Below are positions 1-8,958 of a stretch of DNA of 64,000 nt, one piece after another. The notes under the pieces are model-generated. The model saw nothing but the letters and a program-made list of their open reading frames with translations. It did not search any database and was not told where the DNA came from. This DNA comes from Pontiellaceae bacterium B1224. GTDB taxonomy: Bacteria; Verrucomicrobiota; Kiritimatiellia; Kiritimatiellales; Pontiellaceae. Each line of letters begins with the position of its first letter. The first letter of the stretch is position 1. The stretch lies in contig JAROBA010000010.1 in assembly GCA_029432815.1 (NCBI GenBank), positions 1 through 64,000 on the forward strand, in the 5' to 3' direction. Position numbers and translations under genes: made by a program.

Positions 1-303
1 TGCTTCGCCAGCGGATGAGCTATGTATGGGATCGCTCCGAGCTGCTGACTCACCTTTCCATGAACCAGACCGCCGAGGGGCTTGTCCCCGCGTCCGCTCG
101 ATCCGCGCATCCGAGCGCCGGAGCCCGCTGGAAGCGGTCGGTATGCCAATGTGCCGCTAGCTTCCAGCCTGCTACGCGCACCGCATCCCTTGGTTCCGAG
201 CATTGGAACACATCCCTAAGGAAGTGCCTTTGTATCCGGAGTTGACAGGGACAGAGTATGAAAGTAAAAGGATGTACATAAAAGCGTACGTACGGAGGCG
301 GCC
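1..303. other. Gene-free left edge
   Basis: I find no recognisable protein here; the frames that stay open give low-complexity, Arg/Ser/Cys-rich translations typical of non-coding GC-rich DNA. Visible structure: an inverted repeat GCTGGAAGC (127-135) / GCTTCCAGC (160-168), and a near-copy of the window-wide palindrome at 194-208 (TTCCGA-GCA-TTGGAA). A TTGACA hexamer at 242-247 could be the -35 box of the toxin-antitoxin promoter. The stretch may be the tail of something lying left of the window. Confidence 0.4.
242..299 (+). promoter_or_regulatory. Toxin-antitoxin promoter/operator
   Basis: TTGACA at 242-247 is a consensus -35 box; no good -10 is visible. TGTACA (273-278) and CGTACG (285-290, within the longer palindrome CGTACGTACG) are 12 bp apart centre to centre, and the second abuts the Shine-Dalgarno GGAGG (294-298). 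The E. coli yefM-yoeB operator is known to have paired palindromes with TGTACA cores, so autorepression by the antitoxin is the natural reading. Inferred from arrangement only. Confidence 0.5.
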
Positions 304-564
304 ATGTCCACAATTACCGCAACAAATGCCAGAAAATCTTTTTTCGACTTGATGAAGGGCGTTAACCAGAAACACGAAATCTATCACATCAGCCATAAAG
401 ACGGCGCAGCCGTTTTGATGTCAGAAGAGGAATTTGAAAGCCTGCAGGAGACGCTCGACCTTTTATCAGCTAAAGGATTTCGGGAAGATTTTGATCGAGC
501 CCGAAAAGAGGTAGAGACGGGGGATACCGTTTCATTCGATGATGTTTTCGGAGAGCCGCAGTGA
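304..564 (+). CDS. Phd/YefM-family antitoxin
   Basis: An 86-residue protein with the layout of the Phd/YefM fold. The N-terminus (ITATNARKSFFDLMKGV) is the usual DNA-binding, dimerising part, followed by 'GAAVLMSEEEFESLQETL', the family's 'vlvs..ey..l.etl' region. The acidic, probably disordered C-terminal third would wrap the toxin. The ATG is preceded by GGAGG at 294-298. The stop overlaps the GTG start of the downstream toxin, so the two are translationally coupled. Expected role: neutralise the toxin and repress the shared promoter. Family call is strong; the exact partner type is inferred from the neighbour. Confidence 0.85.
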   Translation: MSTITATNARKSFFDLMKGVNQKHEIYHISHKDGAAVLMSEEEFESLQETLDLLSAKGFREDFDRARKEVETGDTVSFDDVFGEPQ

Positions 565-815
565 AATACGAGATCCGGTTTTCGCGTCAGGCCGAAAAGG
601 ATATCAGGAAACTCACGCCGAAGCTGAAACAAAAGCTCATGGATATTCTCAGGAACCAGATCGCGGTCGATCCCTATTCAGGGAAGGCCCTCATTGGTGA
701 TCTTAAGGGGTATTATTCCGTCAGGCTTAGTTATCAGGATCGGGTGGTGTATTCCATTGAAGATGATAAATTGGTGGTCTACATCATCCGCGTCAAAACC
801 CACTACGGAGACTGA
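561..815 (+). CDS. RelE/ParE-superfamily (YoeB/Txe-like) toxin
   Basis: An 84-residue basic protein starting at GTG within the antitoxin stop (GTGA overlap). It shows the RelE/ParE pattern: 'FSRQAEKDIRKL' (helix 1), 'GKALIGDLKGYYSVRLSYQDRVVYSIEDD' (central beta sheet with the usual L-x-G-x-x-S-x-R-l run) and the C-terminal 'VYIIRVKTHYGD'. The terminal H-Y pair sits where YoeB-type mRNases carry catalytic residues. If it follows YoeB, it cleaves mRNA at the ribosome; a ParE-like gyrase role cannot be excluded from sequence alone. No downstream gene lies within 100 bp on this strand. Confidence 0.82.
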   Translation: MKYEIRFSRQAEKDIRKLTPKLKQKLMDILRNQIAVDPYSGKALIGDLKGYYSVRLSYQDRVVYSIEDDKLVVYIIRVKTHYGD

Positions 816-934
816 TGTCAGGTCAATCCCGTAATCGGGTGGACACTGAGGACAGGGTCCCTCCAGTAAAAAAATCTGCGTTCATCTGCGCACTCTGAGG
901 GTAGAAAAATGCAGATGATCATTAGATCGCAAGA
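816..934. repeat. Spacer with 'ATCTGCGTTC' tandem words
   Basis: The 119-bp gap between the toxin stop and the convergent HAD gene contains ATCTGCG-TTC-ATCTGCG (874-890) followed by a diverged third unit (CACTCTGAGG). It is built on the same CTGCG word that makes the longer hairpins at 8867-8939 and 45517-45545. No open frame or clear terminator is seen. It looks like a short intergenic word repeat rather than a gene. Confidence 0.4.
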
Positions 935-1822
935 TTATAGCTTCCACGGCGGGGTGCCCGGCAGGAGGGCTTTGAATTCCTGGATGAGCTTTTTCTGATA
1001 GTCCTCGGAAAAGCCGCCGTCGAGAAAGCGGTCGTAGGCTTCGTCCATAAACCGTGCCCAGCTTTCGACTTCGTGGCCGGGGTTAATCGGAAAAAAATTA
1101 CAACCGATGGCATTTGCTGCGGCCATATCGCCGGGGGCATCGCCCATCATGAGAATGGCGTTGGCGGGATAGCGGTCGACGGCCGACATGGTGAAGTGAT
1201 CCACCTTGCTTCCGAGTTCCGGTCCGGCGATGACGGAAACGTATTGCGCGAGGTTGTCGCGATACCAGTCTTTCAGCAAGGCAACGGCCTGCGTTTGGGA
1301 AATGACAATGGCGTCGGAGGTTTTCTGAATCCGCTGAAGGGCGGCTTCCACGCCTTGGAACGCCAGCGGATCGATCATGTTTTTGTCGATGTCTTCATTA
1401 AGCGCAACGCTCCAGGCATAGGCCTGCGCCAAAATCGGACTTCCGGTTCGGTCGGCTTCCGCCTTTATCGTGGCATTACTCAGCGGCAGCCCCGAATCGC
1501 AATAGACGTGCAGATCGGCGGGATCGGGAATGGTTGCTTTGTCGCGGGCTTGTGGCCAGTCGTGTAGCAGTTCAAAGGTTTTACACAAGCCGAGGAATCG
1601 GTTCAGCCCGCGGTAGGTGGAATAGAGATAGGTGAACTCGGCGGCCGCCCGGACTTCCGACTCGATGGCTTCGAGACCCCAGTTTTTGATGATGGCGGGG
1701 TGAAAGTGGTCTTTCTGCTTGGCTTCCATGGTATCGAACACGCAGCCGTCGGAATCAATGCCGACAAAGGTTCCAAACTTCGGAAGAAAATTAATCAGGT
1801 CGTCTCTAGTAAATTCTCTCAT
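935..1822 (-). CDS. HAD-superfamily hydrolase
   Basis: A 295-residue HAD-type phosphatase candidate. Motif I is 'VGIDSDGCVFDTM' near residue 20, keeping the two aspartates of DxD (D-S-D) for nucleophile and general acid. Motif II is probably 'AIVISQTQ' near 170. Motif IV is 'ILMMGDAPGDMAAA' near 230, with the D...D metal ligands. A helical cap of about 130 residues lies between motifs I and II, as in C1-type HADs, but the protein is longer than phosphoglycolate phosphatase. Its start is 7 nt from a copy of the window's palindrome (1830-1844), whose GGAA half sits where the Shine-Dalgarno would be. Substrate unknown. Confidence 0.8.
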   Translation of the reverse strand: MREFTRDDLINFLPKFGTFVGIDSDGCVFDTMEAKQKDHFHPAIIKNWGLEAIESEVRAAAEFTYLYSTYRGLNRFLGLCKTFELLHDWPQARDKATIPDPADLHVYCDSGLPLSNATIKAEADRTGSPILAQAYAWSVALNEDIDKNMIDPLAFQGVEAALQRIQKTSDAIVISQTQAVALLKDWYRDNLAQYVSVIAGPELGSKVDHFTMSAVDRYPANAILMMGDAPGDMAAANAIGCNFFPINPGHEVESWARFMDEAYDRFLDGGFSEDYQKKLIQEFKALLPGTPPWKL

Positions 1823-1829
1823 AATCAGG

Positions 1830-1844
1830 TTCCAAGGGTTGGAA
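1830..1844. repeat. Palindrome copy, centre GGG
   Basis: Perfect arms TTCCAA/TTGGAA. Between the HAD start (7 nt) and metK; GGAA may serve as the HAD Shine-Dalgarno. Confidence 0.95.
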
Positions 1845-1989
1845 ACAGTATTTCAGGTAAAGCCGTAGAATTAGGTATGCCGTTATAAAAGGCTATATTT
1901 ATTAACGATTTTTGTAGATCTGTTGAGGAGGGTTCGTTAGATTCCGCAACTATATTCATAAATCCGAATAAACGAATAGAGGTATAAAA

Positions 1990-3177
1990 ATGAGTAAAAT
2001 TCGCGTAGACCATGTTTTTACATCCGAATCGGTGTCTGAAGGACACCCGGATAAGGTTTGTGACCAGATTTCCGATGCCATTCTTGACGCCTGTCTTGCG
2101 CAGGACTCTAAAAGTCGTGTGGCCTGCGAAACCCTGACTACCACTAATTTAGTTGTGAATGCCGGCGAAATTACCTGCGCGGGCTGGGATCAGATTGATC
2201 CGGATACGATTGCCCGCGAGGTTGTTCGTGATATCGGTTACGACCGTGAAGAGCTTGAGTTTTGTGATCAAACCTTTGAATACATCAACCGACTGCATGG
2301 TCAGTCGCCGGATATTTCGCAGGGTGTGACGGAGGGTGAAGGCCTGTTTAATGAACAGGGCGCGGGCGACCAGGGCATGATGTTCGGCTATGCGAGCAAC
2401 GAAACCGAAGAACTTATGCCTGCTCCGATTGCGTACAGCCACAAGCTGCTGGATGAACTCCAGAAAATTCGTAAGGCCAAAACCATTCCTTATCTGCGTC
2501 CCGACTCTAAATCTCAGGTTTCTATTCGGTATAAGGATGGGAAACCCGTCGCCATTGATACGGTCGTGATTTCGCATCAGACCGATGATGTGTCGCTGGA
2601 GCAGATTCGTGAAGACCTGGTTAAGGTGTGTAAAGACGTTCTGGCACCGACCGGCCTACTTAAAGATGACACCGAATATTTCATCAATCCGACCGGCAAG
2701 TTTGTAATCGGCGGCCCGCACGGCGATGCCGGTCTGACCGGACGTAAGATCATTGTGGATACCTACGGCGGCGTCGGCAGCCATGGCGGCGGGGCATTTT
2801 CCGGAAAAGACCCGTCGAAGGTTGACCGTTCAGCGGCTTACTATTCGCGCTATGCCGCGAAAAATATTGTGGCCGCCGGACTGGCTGACAAGTGCGAAAT
2901 TCAGGTGGCCTATGCCATTGGCGTTCCAAAACCGCTGAGTATCAACGTGGATACGTATGGTACCGGTAAAGTTGAAGATATCCTGATCGAAGACGTGCTG
3001 AAATCCGGAAAGATCTTTGATTTCCGTCCAAGCGCCCTGATTGCCGATCTCGGCCTGATGACCCCGAACGGATGGAGTTATCGCGAAACGGCTGCCTATG
3101 GCCACTTCGGTCGTTCGCAGTTCCCGTGGGAAAAGACGGACAAGGTGGATGCGTTACGTAAAGCGCTGAATCTGTAA
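1990..3177 (+). CDS. metK: S-adenosylmethionine synthetase
   Basis: MetK makes S-adenosylmethionine from methionine and ATP. The 395-residue length is typical. Visible signatures: '[20 protein letters not shown]' at the N-terminus, '[12 protein letters not shown]' near residue 122 (ATP/methionine loop), '[20 protein letters not shown]' near 240, and '[19 protein letters not shown]' near 265 (phosphate-binding). It starts at ATG after AGAGGT. It is a single-gene unit: a palindrome copy begins 5 nt after the stop and an intrinsic terminator follows. I looked for a SAM riboswitch in the 167-nt leader and saw none I could support. Confidence 0.98.
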   Translation: MSKIRVDHVFTSESVSEGHPDKVCDQISDAILDACLAQDSKSRVACETLTTTNLVVNAGEITCAGWDQIDPDTIAREVVRDIGYDREELEFCDQTFEYINRLHGQSPDISQGVTEGEGLFNEQGAGDQGMMFGYASNETEELMPAPIAYSHKLLDELQKIRKAKTIPYLRPDSKSQVSIRYKDGKPVAIDTVVISHQTDDVSLEQIREDLVKVCKDVLAPTGLLKDDTEYFINPTGKFVIGGPHGDAGLTGRKIIVDTYGGVGSHGGGAFSGKDPSKVDRSAAYYSRYAAKNIVAAGLADKCEIQVAYAIGVPKPLSINVDTYGTGKVEDILIEDVLKSGKIFDFRPSALIADLGLMTPNGWSYRETAAYGHFGRSQFPWEKTDKVDALRKALNL

Positions 3178-3182
3178 TTTTG

Positions 3183-3197
3183 TTCCAAAGTTTGGAA
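3183..3197. repeat. Palindrome copy, centre AGT
   Basis: Perfect arms. Starts 5 nt after the metK stop and abuts the terminator. Confidence 0.95.
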
Positions 3198-3233
3198 AAC
3201 GCGTTGCCTGCTTGGTCGGGCAGCGCGTTTTTT
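3198..3233 (+). terminator. Rho-independent terminator of metK
   Basis: AACGCG-T-TGCC (3198-3208) pairs with GGCA-G-CGCGTT (3219-3229), giving a GC-rich stem closed by a 10-nt loop and followed by a T-run to 3233. It starts directly after the palindrome copy at 3183-3197. Confidence 0.85.
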
Positions 3234-3303
3234 GTGTCCTGTCTTGATGTACAGATCGGTGCGCGTATAGTGGTCTGATACTTTTTTAACCTCGAACTCA
3301 TTT

Positions 3304-4485
3304 ATGGCGAACAAACGAAAAGCTGAACAACTCGAAACCTATCTGCTGAGCGTCATTGACGGATCGGAAAAAGGTAAACGCGCAGCCACACTTCGTGTGC
3401 TGATGAAAGTGCTTTCCTGTATTTTTGCGGCGATTGTTCAGGTTCGTATACAACTGTACAAGCACCGTATTATTCGCGGGAATACACTGGGTTGTCAGGT
3501 GATCAGTGTGGGTAATCTGACGGTGGGCGGAACGGGTAAAACGCCGGTGGTGGAAGTCTTTGCGCGCAATCTACAGCAACAGGGCCGGAAAGTGGCCATT
3601 TTGAGCCGTGGCTATAAAAGTAAAGAAATGTCCTTCCGCGAAAAGATGATCCAGCGAATCACGACCGGAAAAATTGAGACGCCGCCTCGTGTGGTTTCTG
3701 ATGGGAAACGGTTGCTGCTCGATTCATGGACGGCCGGCGACGAGCCCTATATGCTGGCATCCAACCTTCCGAAAGTTGCCGTGGTGGTGGATAAAGACCG
3801 CGTGAAGGCCGGGAAATACGCCATCAAGGAATTGGGGTGCGACACGCTGATTCTCGACGACGGTTTTCAATATCTGAAAGTCGGGCATCGTCTTGATATT
3901 GCGTTGGTGGACAGTACCAATCCCTTTGGATTTGGCCATCTGTTGCCGCGCGGCCTGCTTCGTGAGCCGATGCGGAATATTAAACGTGCCGGCTTTATTT
4001 TTATCACAAAATGCAGCGATGGAGGCGATCCGGAGCTGAAAGAACAGTTGCGTCGCCTGAATCCGGTGGCCGAAATTTCTGAGTGCCGCCACGCCGCGAA
4101 ATATCTGAAAGAAGTGTTCGGCGACGAAACCTATCCGCTTGAAAAACTGAACGGCATGAAGATTGCGGCGGTGTCCGCCATCGCGGTGCCGGAAAGTTTT
4201 GAAAAGGCGCTGGAAGCCTTCGGTGCTGAGCTGGTTTACACCCGTCGCTTTGCCGACCATCACCGTTTCTCGCAGCAGGAAATCATCAACACCATCAACT
4301 GGAGTATCAAACGCGGGGCGGAAGCGATTCTGACCACCGAAAAAGATGCCGTTCGTTTTCCGTTTGTCGACCGCCGCGATATTCCTGTGATTTATATGCG
4401 TGTTGAAATTGAAATGCTCAGTGGCGAAGAGGAATTCATGGACTGGATTTCCCGTATATGCTTCAAGAGCCCCCGGATCGACTGA
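3304..4485 (+). CDS. lpxK: Tetraacyldisaccharide 4'-kinase
   Basis: LpxK phosphorylates the 4' position of the lipid A disaccharide on the inner face of the cytoplasmic membrane. Seen: an N-terminal hydrophobic helix (about residues 33-48), a P-loop '[16 protein letters not shown]' near 70, 'ILSRGYKS' near 100, and '[14 protein letters not shown]' near 180, the family hallmark. The 393-residue length is slightly above average because of extra N-terminal residues. Its stop overlaps the start of waaF (TGATG), so the two are co-translated. It implies a lipid A-containing outer membrane. Confidence 0.93.
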   Translation: MANKRKAEQLETYLLSVIDGSEKGKRAATLRVLMKVLSCIFAAIVQVRIQLYKHRIIRGNTLGCQVISVGNLTVGGTGKTPVVEVFARNLQQQGRKVAILSRGYKSKEMSFREKMIQRITTGKIETPPRVVSDGKRLLLDSWTAGDEPYMLASNLPKVAVVVDKDRVKAGKYAIKELGCDTLILDDGFQYLKVGHRLDIALVDSTNPFGFGHLLPRGLLREPMRNIKRAGFIFITKCSDGGDPELKEQLRRLNPVAEISECRHAAKYLKEVFGDETYPLEKLNGMKIAAVSAIAVPESFEKALEAFGAELVYTRRFADHHRFSQQEIINTINWSIKRGAEAILTTEKDAVRFPFVDRRDIPVIYMRVEIEMLSGEEEFMDWISRICFKSPRID

Positions 4486-5453
4486 TGCCGAAGCGGATCC
4501 TGATTATCGGACTCAACTGGATTGGCGATGCCATTATGAGCATGCCGGCTGTTCAGGCCTGCCGGGCCGAGAACCCAGACGCTCATATTGCCTTGCTGGT
4601 TAAACCGTACCTTAAGCCTATCTGGGAAATGCATGCCGTGCCGGATCAGATTCTTACATTGGATAAAATGGGAACCACCATTTCCAAGGTACGGGAATAT
4701 GGTTTTGATACGGCCTGCATTCTGCCGAACTCTTTTCGATCTGCATTGGTTCCGGCATTGGCGGGAATTCACCGACGGGTCGGTTTTAAAGGTGATCACC
4801 GGCGCTTACTGCTCACCGAGGTGGTTCCGGTTGCGGGGGGGCATCAATCGAACGAGTACTATCCGATTGTTGCGCCGGAATCGGTCGGCCTTGTGAAAGA
4901 ACTACCAGAATTGAATATTCCGGAAACCGCCTTCCAAACCTTGGAAACCAAGTTTCCAAACCTTGGAAAAAACTACGCAGTGCTGATGCCCGGAGCGGCA
5001 CGCGGCGCTTCAAAAATGTGGCCGCTCGATCATTTCGAACGGCTGGCCCGCATCGTAATGGAGCAAACAGATTTGGAGCTTGTTTTTGCCGGCGGCGGCG
5101 GAGATTCCGCCGCTTGTGAAGCGCTGTGCAGAACGCTGGGCGGTCGCACGCAAAGCGTGGCCGGGCAAACAAGCCTGCAGGAATGGGCGGCTCTTTTGAA
5201 GGGAGCGTCCGTAGCTGTAGCGAACGACAGCGGGGGTATGCATCTGGCCGCCGCCGTCGACACGCCTGTGGTGGGAATTTACGGGATTACCGACCCTGAA
5301 AAAACAGGGCCGCTGGCCCGCAGATACCGGGTGGTGCAAAACAGCAGTGTGAAAGCACGCGATATTTCCCGAAACTCCGAACGGGCGGCAGAAGCGCTAG
5401 CCTCTATTTCACCGGATCAGGTTTTCAACGCGGTTCAGGAACTTCTGAAATAA
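4485..5453 (+). CDS. waaF: ADP-heptose:LPS heptosyltransferase II
   Basis: A GT9-family glycosyltransferase that would add heptose to the inner LPS core. I place the start at the ATG within the lpxK stop (4485, '[15 protein letters not shown]'), not at an upstream in-frame codon (4458) inside lpxK, because the family begins with this beta strand and the overlap is a typical coupling. Seen: 'WIGDAIMSMPAVQ' (acceptor side), 'LMPGAARGASKMWP' and 'VANDSGGMHLAAAVDTPVVGIYG' (ADP-heptose site). Two complete palindrome copies at 4932 and 4954 lie in the linker between the two Rossmann domains, encoding FQTLE and FPNLG. Confidence 0.9.
   Translation: MPKRILIIGLNWIGDAIMSMPAVQACRAENPDAHIALLVKPYLKPIWEMHAVPDQILTLDKMGTTISKVREYGFDTACILPNSFRSALVPALAGIHRRVGFKGDHRRLLLTEVVPVAGGHQSNEYYPIVAPESVGLVKELPELNIPETAFQTLETKFPNLGKNYAVLMPGAARGASKMWPLDHFERLARIVMEQTDLELVFAGGGGDSAACEALCRTLGGRTQSVAGQTSLQEWAALLKGASVAVANDSGGMHLAAAVDTPVVGIYGITDPEKTGPLARRYRVVQNSSVKARDISRNSERAAEALASISPDQVFNAVQELLK
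4932..4946. repeat. Palindrome copy, centre ACC
   Basis: Perfect arms, inside waaF, read as FQTLE. First of a tandem pair. Confidence 0.95.
4954..4968. repeat. Palindrome copy, centre ACC
   Basis: Perfect arms, 22 bp after the previous copy start to start, same centre, read as FPNLG in another register. Confidence 0.95.
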
Positions 5454-5459
5454 GAGAAA

Positions 5460-5487
5460 GAGGCGGTCGCAGGGGAACGACCGCCTC
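5460..5487. terminator. Hairpin downstream of waaF
   Basis: GAGGCGGTCG (5460-5469) pairs perfectly with CGACCGCCTC (5478-5487) around an 8-nt loop, 6 nt past the waaF stop. There is only a weak T-stretch after it, so it may act as an mRNA 3'-end stabiliser or a weak terminator. Confidence 0.55.
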
Positions 5488-5574
5488 CAGGTTTTGCAGA
5501 GGGAAAAGGAGAAAAGAAAACCCTCTGTGCGCCTCAAGTTCGTAAGGTCAGACGTTTCTTTCTCTTTTTTGTTC

Positions 5575-5608
5575 AAAAAAAGCGCCCGAAAACTTCCAGA
5601 CGCTTTTT
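5575..5608 (-). terminator. Rho-independent terminator of carB
   Basis: Read on the minus strand, AAAAAGCG pairs with CGCTTTTT across a 16-nt loop (5577-5584 with 5601-5608) and ends in a seven-T run. It overlaps the palindrome copy at 5607-5621, which begins 8 nt after the carB stop. Confidence 0.6.
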
Positions 5609-5621
5609 CCAAGGGTTGGAA
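5607..5621. repeat. Palindrome copy, centre GGG
   Basis: Perfect arms. 8 nt past the carB stop, touching its terminator. Confidence 0.95.
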
Positions 5622-5629
5622 GCCGCTGT

Positions 5630-8600
5630 TTAAGCGTGATATTCCTGAATCGATTTCACATTCCAATCGTTTTTCGAAATGTACTTAATCGCTTTAACCG
5701 ATGCTTCTGCGCCGGACCGCGTGGTAACAATCGGCAGACCGCGCAGAATGGCTTCTGAACGAATCTTGATTTCATCCACACGGGCCACCGGTCCGCTGGG
5801 GGTATTCACCAGCAGTTGAACACCGTTCTCTTTCATTAGATCGATGACATTCTTGCCATCTTCGGAAAGTTTATGGGTCAGTGTCACTTCCAGACCGGCA
5901 TTATGAAGGGCCTGGGCCGTGCCTTCGGTCGCGACCAGACTGAAGCCGAGTTCAACGAACTCTTTTCCAACGGCTACGATCCAATCTTTATCGCGATCCT
6001 TCGCGCTGAGAAATACGGCGCCTTCCGTCGGCAGCACCTGTCCTGCGGCCACTTCGGCTTTCCAGAAGGCCAGCTCGAAGTTTTTATCAATCCCCATCAC
6101 CTCGCCGGTCGATTTCATTTCCGGGCCGAGGATCGGGTCAACTCCGGCAAAACGGTTGAACGGGAACACGGCTTCTTTAACGGCAAACCATTCAATCTTC
6201 GGTTCGAAACCAACCATGCCCAGTTCTTTCAGGGTTTTACCCATAGCAATCTGCGTGGCGAGATTGGCCATCGGAACATTGGTGGCTTTGGAAACATACG
6301 GCACTGTACGGGAAGCACGCGGGTTGACTTCGATGATGTAGAACTCATCTTCTTTAACCGCAATCTGGGCGTTCATCAGGCCTTTCACACCAATTTCCAT
6401 CGCCATGGCCGTACAGGCATCTTTAATGCGGGCCACCATTTCGTCAGAAAGGGTGTAGGGGGGGATCGAGCAGGCGGAGTCGCCGGAATGAATACCGGCT
6501 TCTTCAACGTGTTCCATCACGCCGCCGACATATACATCCGTGCCATCGCACACGAGATCCACGTCCACTTCAATGGCATGTTCCAGGAAGCGGTCGATCA
6601 GCACCGGATGATCCGGGCTGGCGGCAAAGGCCGCATTTACAAATGGTTCGAGTTCCTCTTCTTCATAGGCCACCATCATGGCGCGACCACCGAGAACGAA
6701 AGACGGACGAATCATGACCGGGAAGCCGATTTTTTCAGCAATCACTTCTGCTTCTTCAAGTGTGACAGCGGTGGCGGATTCCGGTTGTTTGAGTTCCAGT
6801 TTATCCAGCAGCTGGCGGAACAGTTCGCGGTCTTCTGCGGCCGCAATGGATTTCGGCGAAGTTCCAAGGATTGGAACGCCGGCTTCCAGCAGACGGTCGG
6901 CCAGATTGAGCGGAGTCTGTCCGCCCATCTGAACAATCATGCCGAGCGGTTTTTCCGCTTCGTAGATATTCATCACATCTTCAAAAGTCAGCGGTTCGAA
7001 ATAGAGTTTGTCGGAGGTGTCGTAGTCGGTTGAAACCGTTTCCGGGTTGGAGTTGACCATGATGGCTTCATAGCCCATTTCGCGCAACGCTTTTACGGTA
7101 TGCACGCAGGAATAGTCGAATTCAATACCCTGTCCGATCCGGTTTGGGCCGGACCCGAGTACAATCACACTCTGCTTATCGGTTTTACGGGTTTCGTCCA
7201 GATCGCCGTAGCAGGAGTAAAAATAGGGGGTTGATGCTTCAAATTCGCCGGCACAGGTATCGACCAGGCTGAAAACCGGGATGATTCCCAGTTCTTTTCG
7301 CAGTGCCCGGATATCATTTCCTTTACACCCGCGTAGTGCAGCAATCTGCTCATCGGAGAATCCGTTTTTCTTGGCATATTTCAGCAGGTCATAATCCAGC
7401 TCAGCGGCATCGATCAGCTGCTTTTCAATTTCAACAATCTGAAGAATCTGATCGATGAACCACGGATCAAGATGGGTCATTTCCTGAACCTTCTCGAGCG
7501 TGTATCCTTTCTTGAGGGCCACTTTGATGGCAATCGTGCGTTCCGTGCAGGTCGTCAGCAGATAATTATCCAACTCGCCAATCAGCTTGGCTTCCGCTTT
7601 CAGGTCCAGTCCGTCGACGCCAATTTCCAGGGATCGGAAGGCTTTCTGGAGCGATTCCTTAAAGTTACGGCCGATCGCCATGGTTTCGCCGACTGACTTC
7701 ATGCTGACGCCGAGGGTTGGATTGGCCGATGGGAATTTTTCGAAGGTGAAGCGGGGGAGCTTCGTGACAACATAGTCAATCGACGGCTCAAAACAGGCCG
7801 GGGTCTCTTTGGTGATGTCGTTGGGCAGTTCGTCGAGCGTGTATCCGACCGCCAGCTTGGCTGCCAGTTTGGCAATCGGGAACCCGGTTGCTTTGGAAGC
7901 GAGGGCCGAAGAACGCGAAACGCGCGGGTTCATTTCAATCACGGCCAGTCGGCCGGTTTCCGGATGGATGCAGAACTGTACGTTGGAACCGCCGGTTTCA
8001 ACACCGACGATGCGCAGTACCGCCAGCGACGCATCGCGCATGATCTGGTATTCACGATCGGTCAGCGTCTGGGCCGGAGCCACCGTGATGGAGTCGCCGG
8101 TATGAATGCCCATTGGGTCCATGTTTTCGATGGCGCAGATGATGACGGCATTGTCTTTTTTGTCGCGCATCACTTCCATCTCAAATTCTTTCCAGCCGAA
8201 TACCGATTCTTCGAGCAGGACTTCCGTCGTCAGACTGGCCTTCAGTCCGCCTTCCGCAATTTCCATCAGCTGTCCCATATTCTGGGCAATGCCGCCGCCG
8301 GTTCCGCCGAGTGTGAACGACGGACGAACGATGATCGGGAAATCCAGTTCTTCTGAGGCAATGCGCTTAGCGTCTTCCAGGCTGTGACATTCATAACTGC
8401 GCAGCGTTTCGATGTTTATTTCCGCCATCGCCTGTTTGAAAAGATCCCGTTCTTCGCCGCGCATGATGGCGTCGTATTTTGCGCCGATCATTTCCACGCC
8501 GTATTTTTCAAGAATACCCTGTTCCACCAGTTTCATGGCGGTGTTCAGTGCGGTCTGACCTCCAAGGGTTGGAAGAATGGCATCGGGCTTTTCTTTGATG

Positions 8601-8833
8601 ATGATCTTTTCAACCGCTTCGGGTGTGATCGGCTCGATATACGTCCGGTCGGCCGTGGCCGGATCGGTCATAATCGTGGCGGGGTTGGAGTTGATGAGTG
8701 AGATCGTGTATCCCTCTTCGCGCAGTGCTTTACACGCCTGTGTTCCGGAATAGTCAAACTCGCAGGCCTGGCCGATAACAATCGGGCCGGATCCAATGAT
8801 TAGAATGTGATGAATGTCTTTTCTTTTGGGCAT
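5630..8833 (-). CDS. carB: Carbamoyl-phosphate synthase, large subunit
   Basis: CarB makes carbamoyl phosphate from bicarbonate, ammonia and two ATP for arginine and pyrimidine synthesis. At 1067 residues it is full length. Two homologous ATP-grasp halves are seen: '[22 protein letters not shown]' opens the first and '[20 protein letters not shown]' the second, each with 'RPSFxLGG' loops and '[18 protein letters not shown]' / '[18 protein letters not shown]'. The C-terminal MGS-like allosteric domain starts at about residue 930. Palindrome copies at 6862 (PILG) and 8560 (PTLG) fall in conserved loops. On this strand the order is carA, guaA, carB, which is unusual. Confidence 0.98.
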   Translation of the reverse strand: MPKRKDIHHILIIGSGPIVIGQACEFDYSGTQACKALREEGYTISLINSNPATIMTDPATADRTYIEPITPEAVEKIIIKEKPDAILPTLGGQTALNTAMKLVEQGILEKYGVEMIGAKYDAIMRGEERDLFKQAMAEINIETLRSYECHSLEDAKRIASEELDFPIIVRPSFTLGGTGGGIAQNMGQLMEIAEGGLKASLTTEVLLEESVFGWKEFEMEVMRDKKDNAVIICAIENMDPMGIHTGDSITVAPAQTLTDREYQIMRDASLAVLRIVGVETGGSNVQFCIHPETGRLAVIEMNPRVSRSSALASKATGFPIAKLAAKLAVGYTLDELPNDITKETPACFEPSIDYVVTKLPRFTFEKFPSANPTLGVSMKSVGETMAIGRNFKESLQKAFRSLEIGVDGLDLKAEAKLIGELDNYLLTTCTERTIAIKVALKKGYTLEKVQEMTHLDPWFIDQILQIVEIEKQLIDAAELDYDLLKYAKKNGFSDEQIAALRGCKGNDIRALRKELGIIPVFSLVDTCAGEFEASTPYFYSCYGDLDETRKTDKQSVIVLGSGPNRIGQGIEFDYSCVHTVKALREMGYEAIMVNSNPETVSTDYDTSDKLYFEPLTFEDVMNIYEAEKPLGMIVQMGGQTPLNLADRLLEAGVPILGTSPKSIAAAEDRELFRQLLDKLELKQPESATAVTLEEAEVIAEKIGFPVMIRPSFVLGGRAMMVAYEEEELEPFVNAAFAASPDHPVLIDRFLEHAIEVDVDLVCDGTDVYVGGVMEHVEEAGIHSGDSACSIPPYTLSDEMVARIKDACTAMAMEIGVKGLMNAQIAVKEDEFYIIEVNPRASRTVPYVSKATNVPMANLATQIAMGKTLKELGMVGFEPKIEWFAVKEAVFPFNRFAGVDPILGPEMKSTGEVMGIDKNFELAFWKAEVAAGQVLPTEGAVFLSAKDRDKDWIVAVGKEFVELGFSLVATEGTAQALHNAGLEVTLTHKLSEDGKNVIDLMKENGVQLLVNTPSGPVARVDEIKIRSEAILRGLPIVTTRSGAEASVKAIKYISKNDWNVKSIQEYHA
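6862..6876. repeat. Palindrome copy, centre GGA
   Basis: Perfect arms, inside carB, read as PILG on the minus strand. Confidence 0.95.
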
Positions 8834-8866
8834 ATTATCTTCCTCAACGGCTTAAATAAAAATATT

Positions 8867-8939
8867 CCTCGCAGAGGCGCAGAGTTCGCGGAGCAGAAAA
8901 TATGAAAAAACTCTCTGCGTACTCTGCGGCTCTGCGAGG
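8867..8939. repeat. CTCTGCG-word hairpin between guaA and carB
   Basis: The left arm 8867-8893 (starting CCTCGCAGAGGCGCAGAG) is nearly the reverse complement of the right arm 8913-8939 (ending GGCTCTGCGAGG), with a loop of about 19 nt. Each arm is itself a run of CTCTGCG-like words. A related single arm occurs at 45517-45545. It lies in the 125-nt gap between the guaA stop and the carB start and could form a strong RNA hairpin there. Confidence 0.65.
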
Positions 8940-8958
8940 TGAAAATCCATGTTCAGTG

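Noticed and set aside
1845-1989. SAM riboswitch before metK
   Set aside because: I looked for a stem set or a Shine-Dalgarno-covering pairing and saw nothing supportable; the leader is AT-rich without a clear fold.
5873-7033. Long open frame on the plus strand opposite carB
   Set aside because: Antisense shadow of carB; rich in Phe, His and Gly and unlike any family. The carB frame explains the bases.
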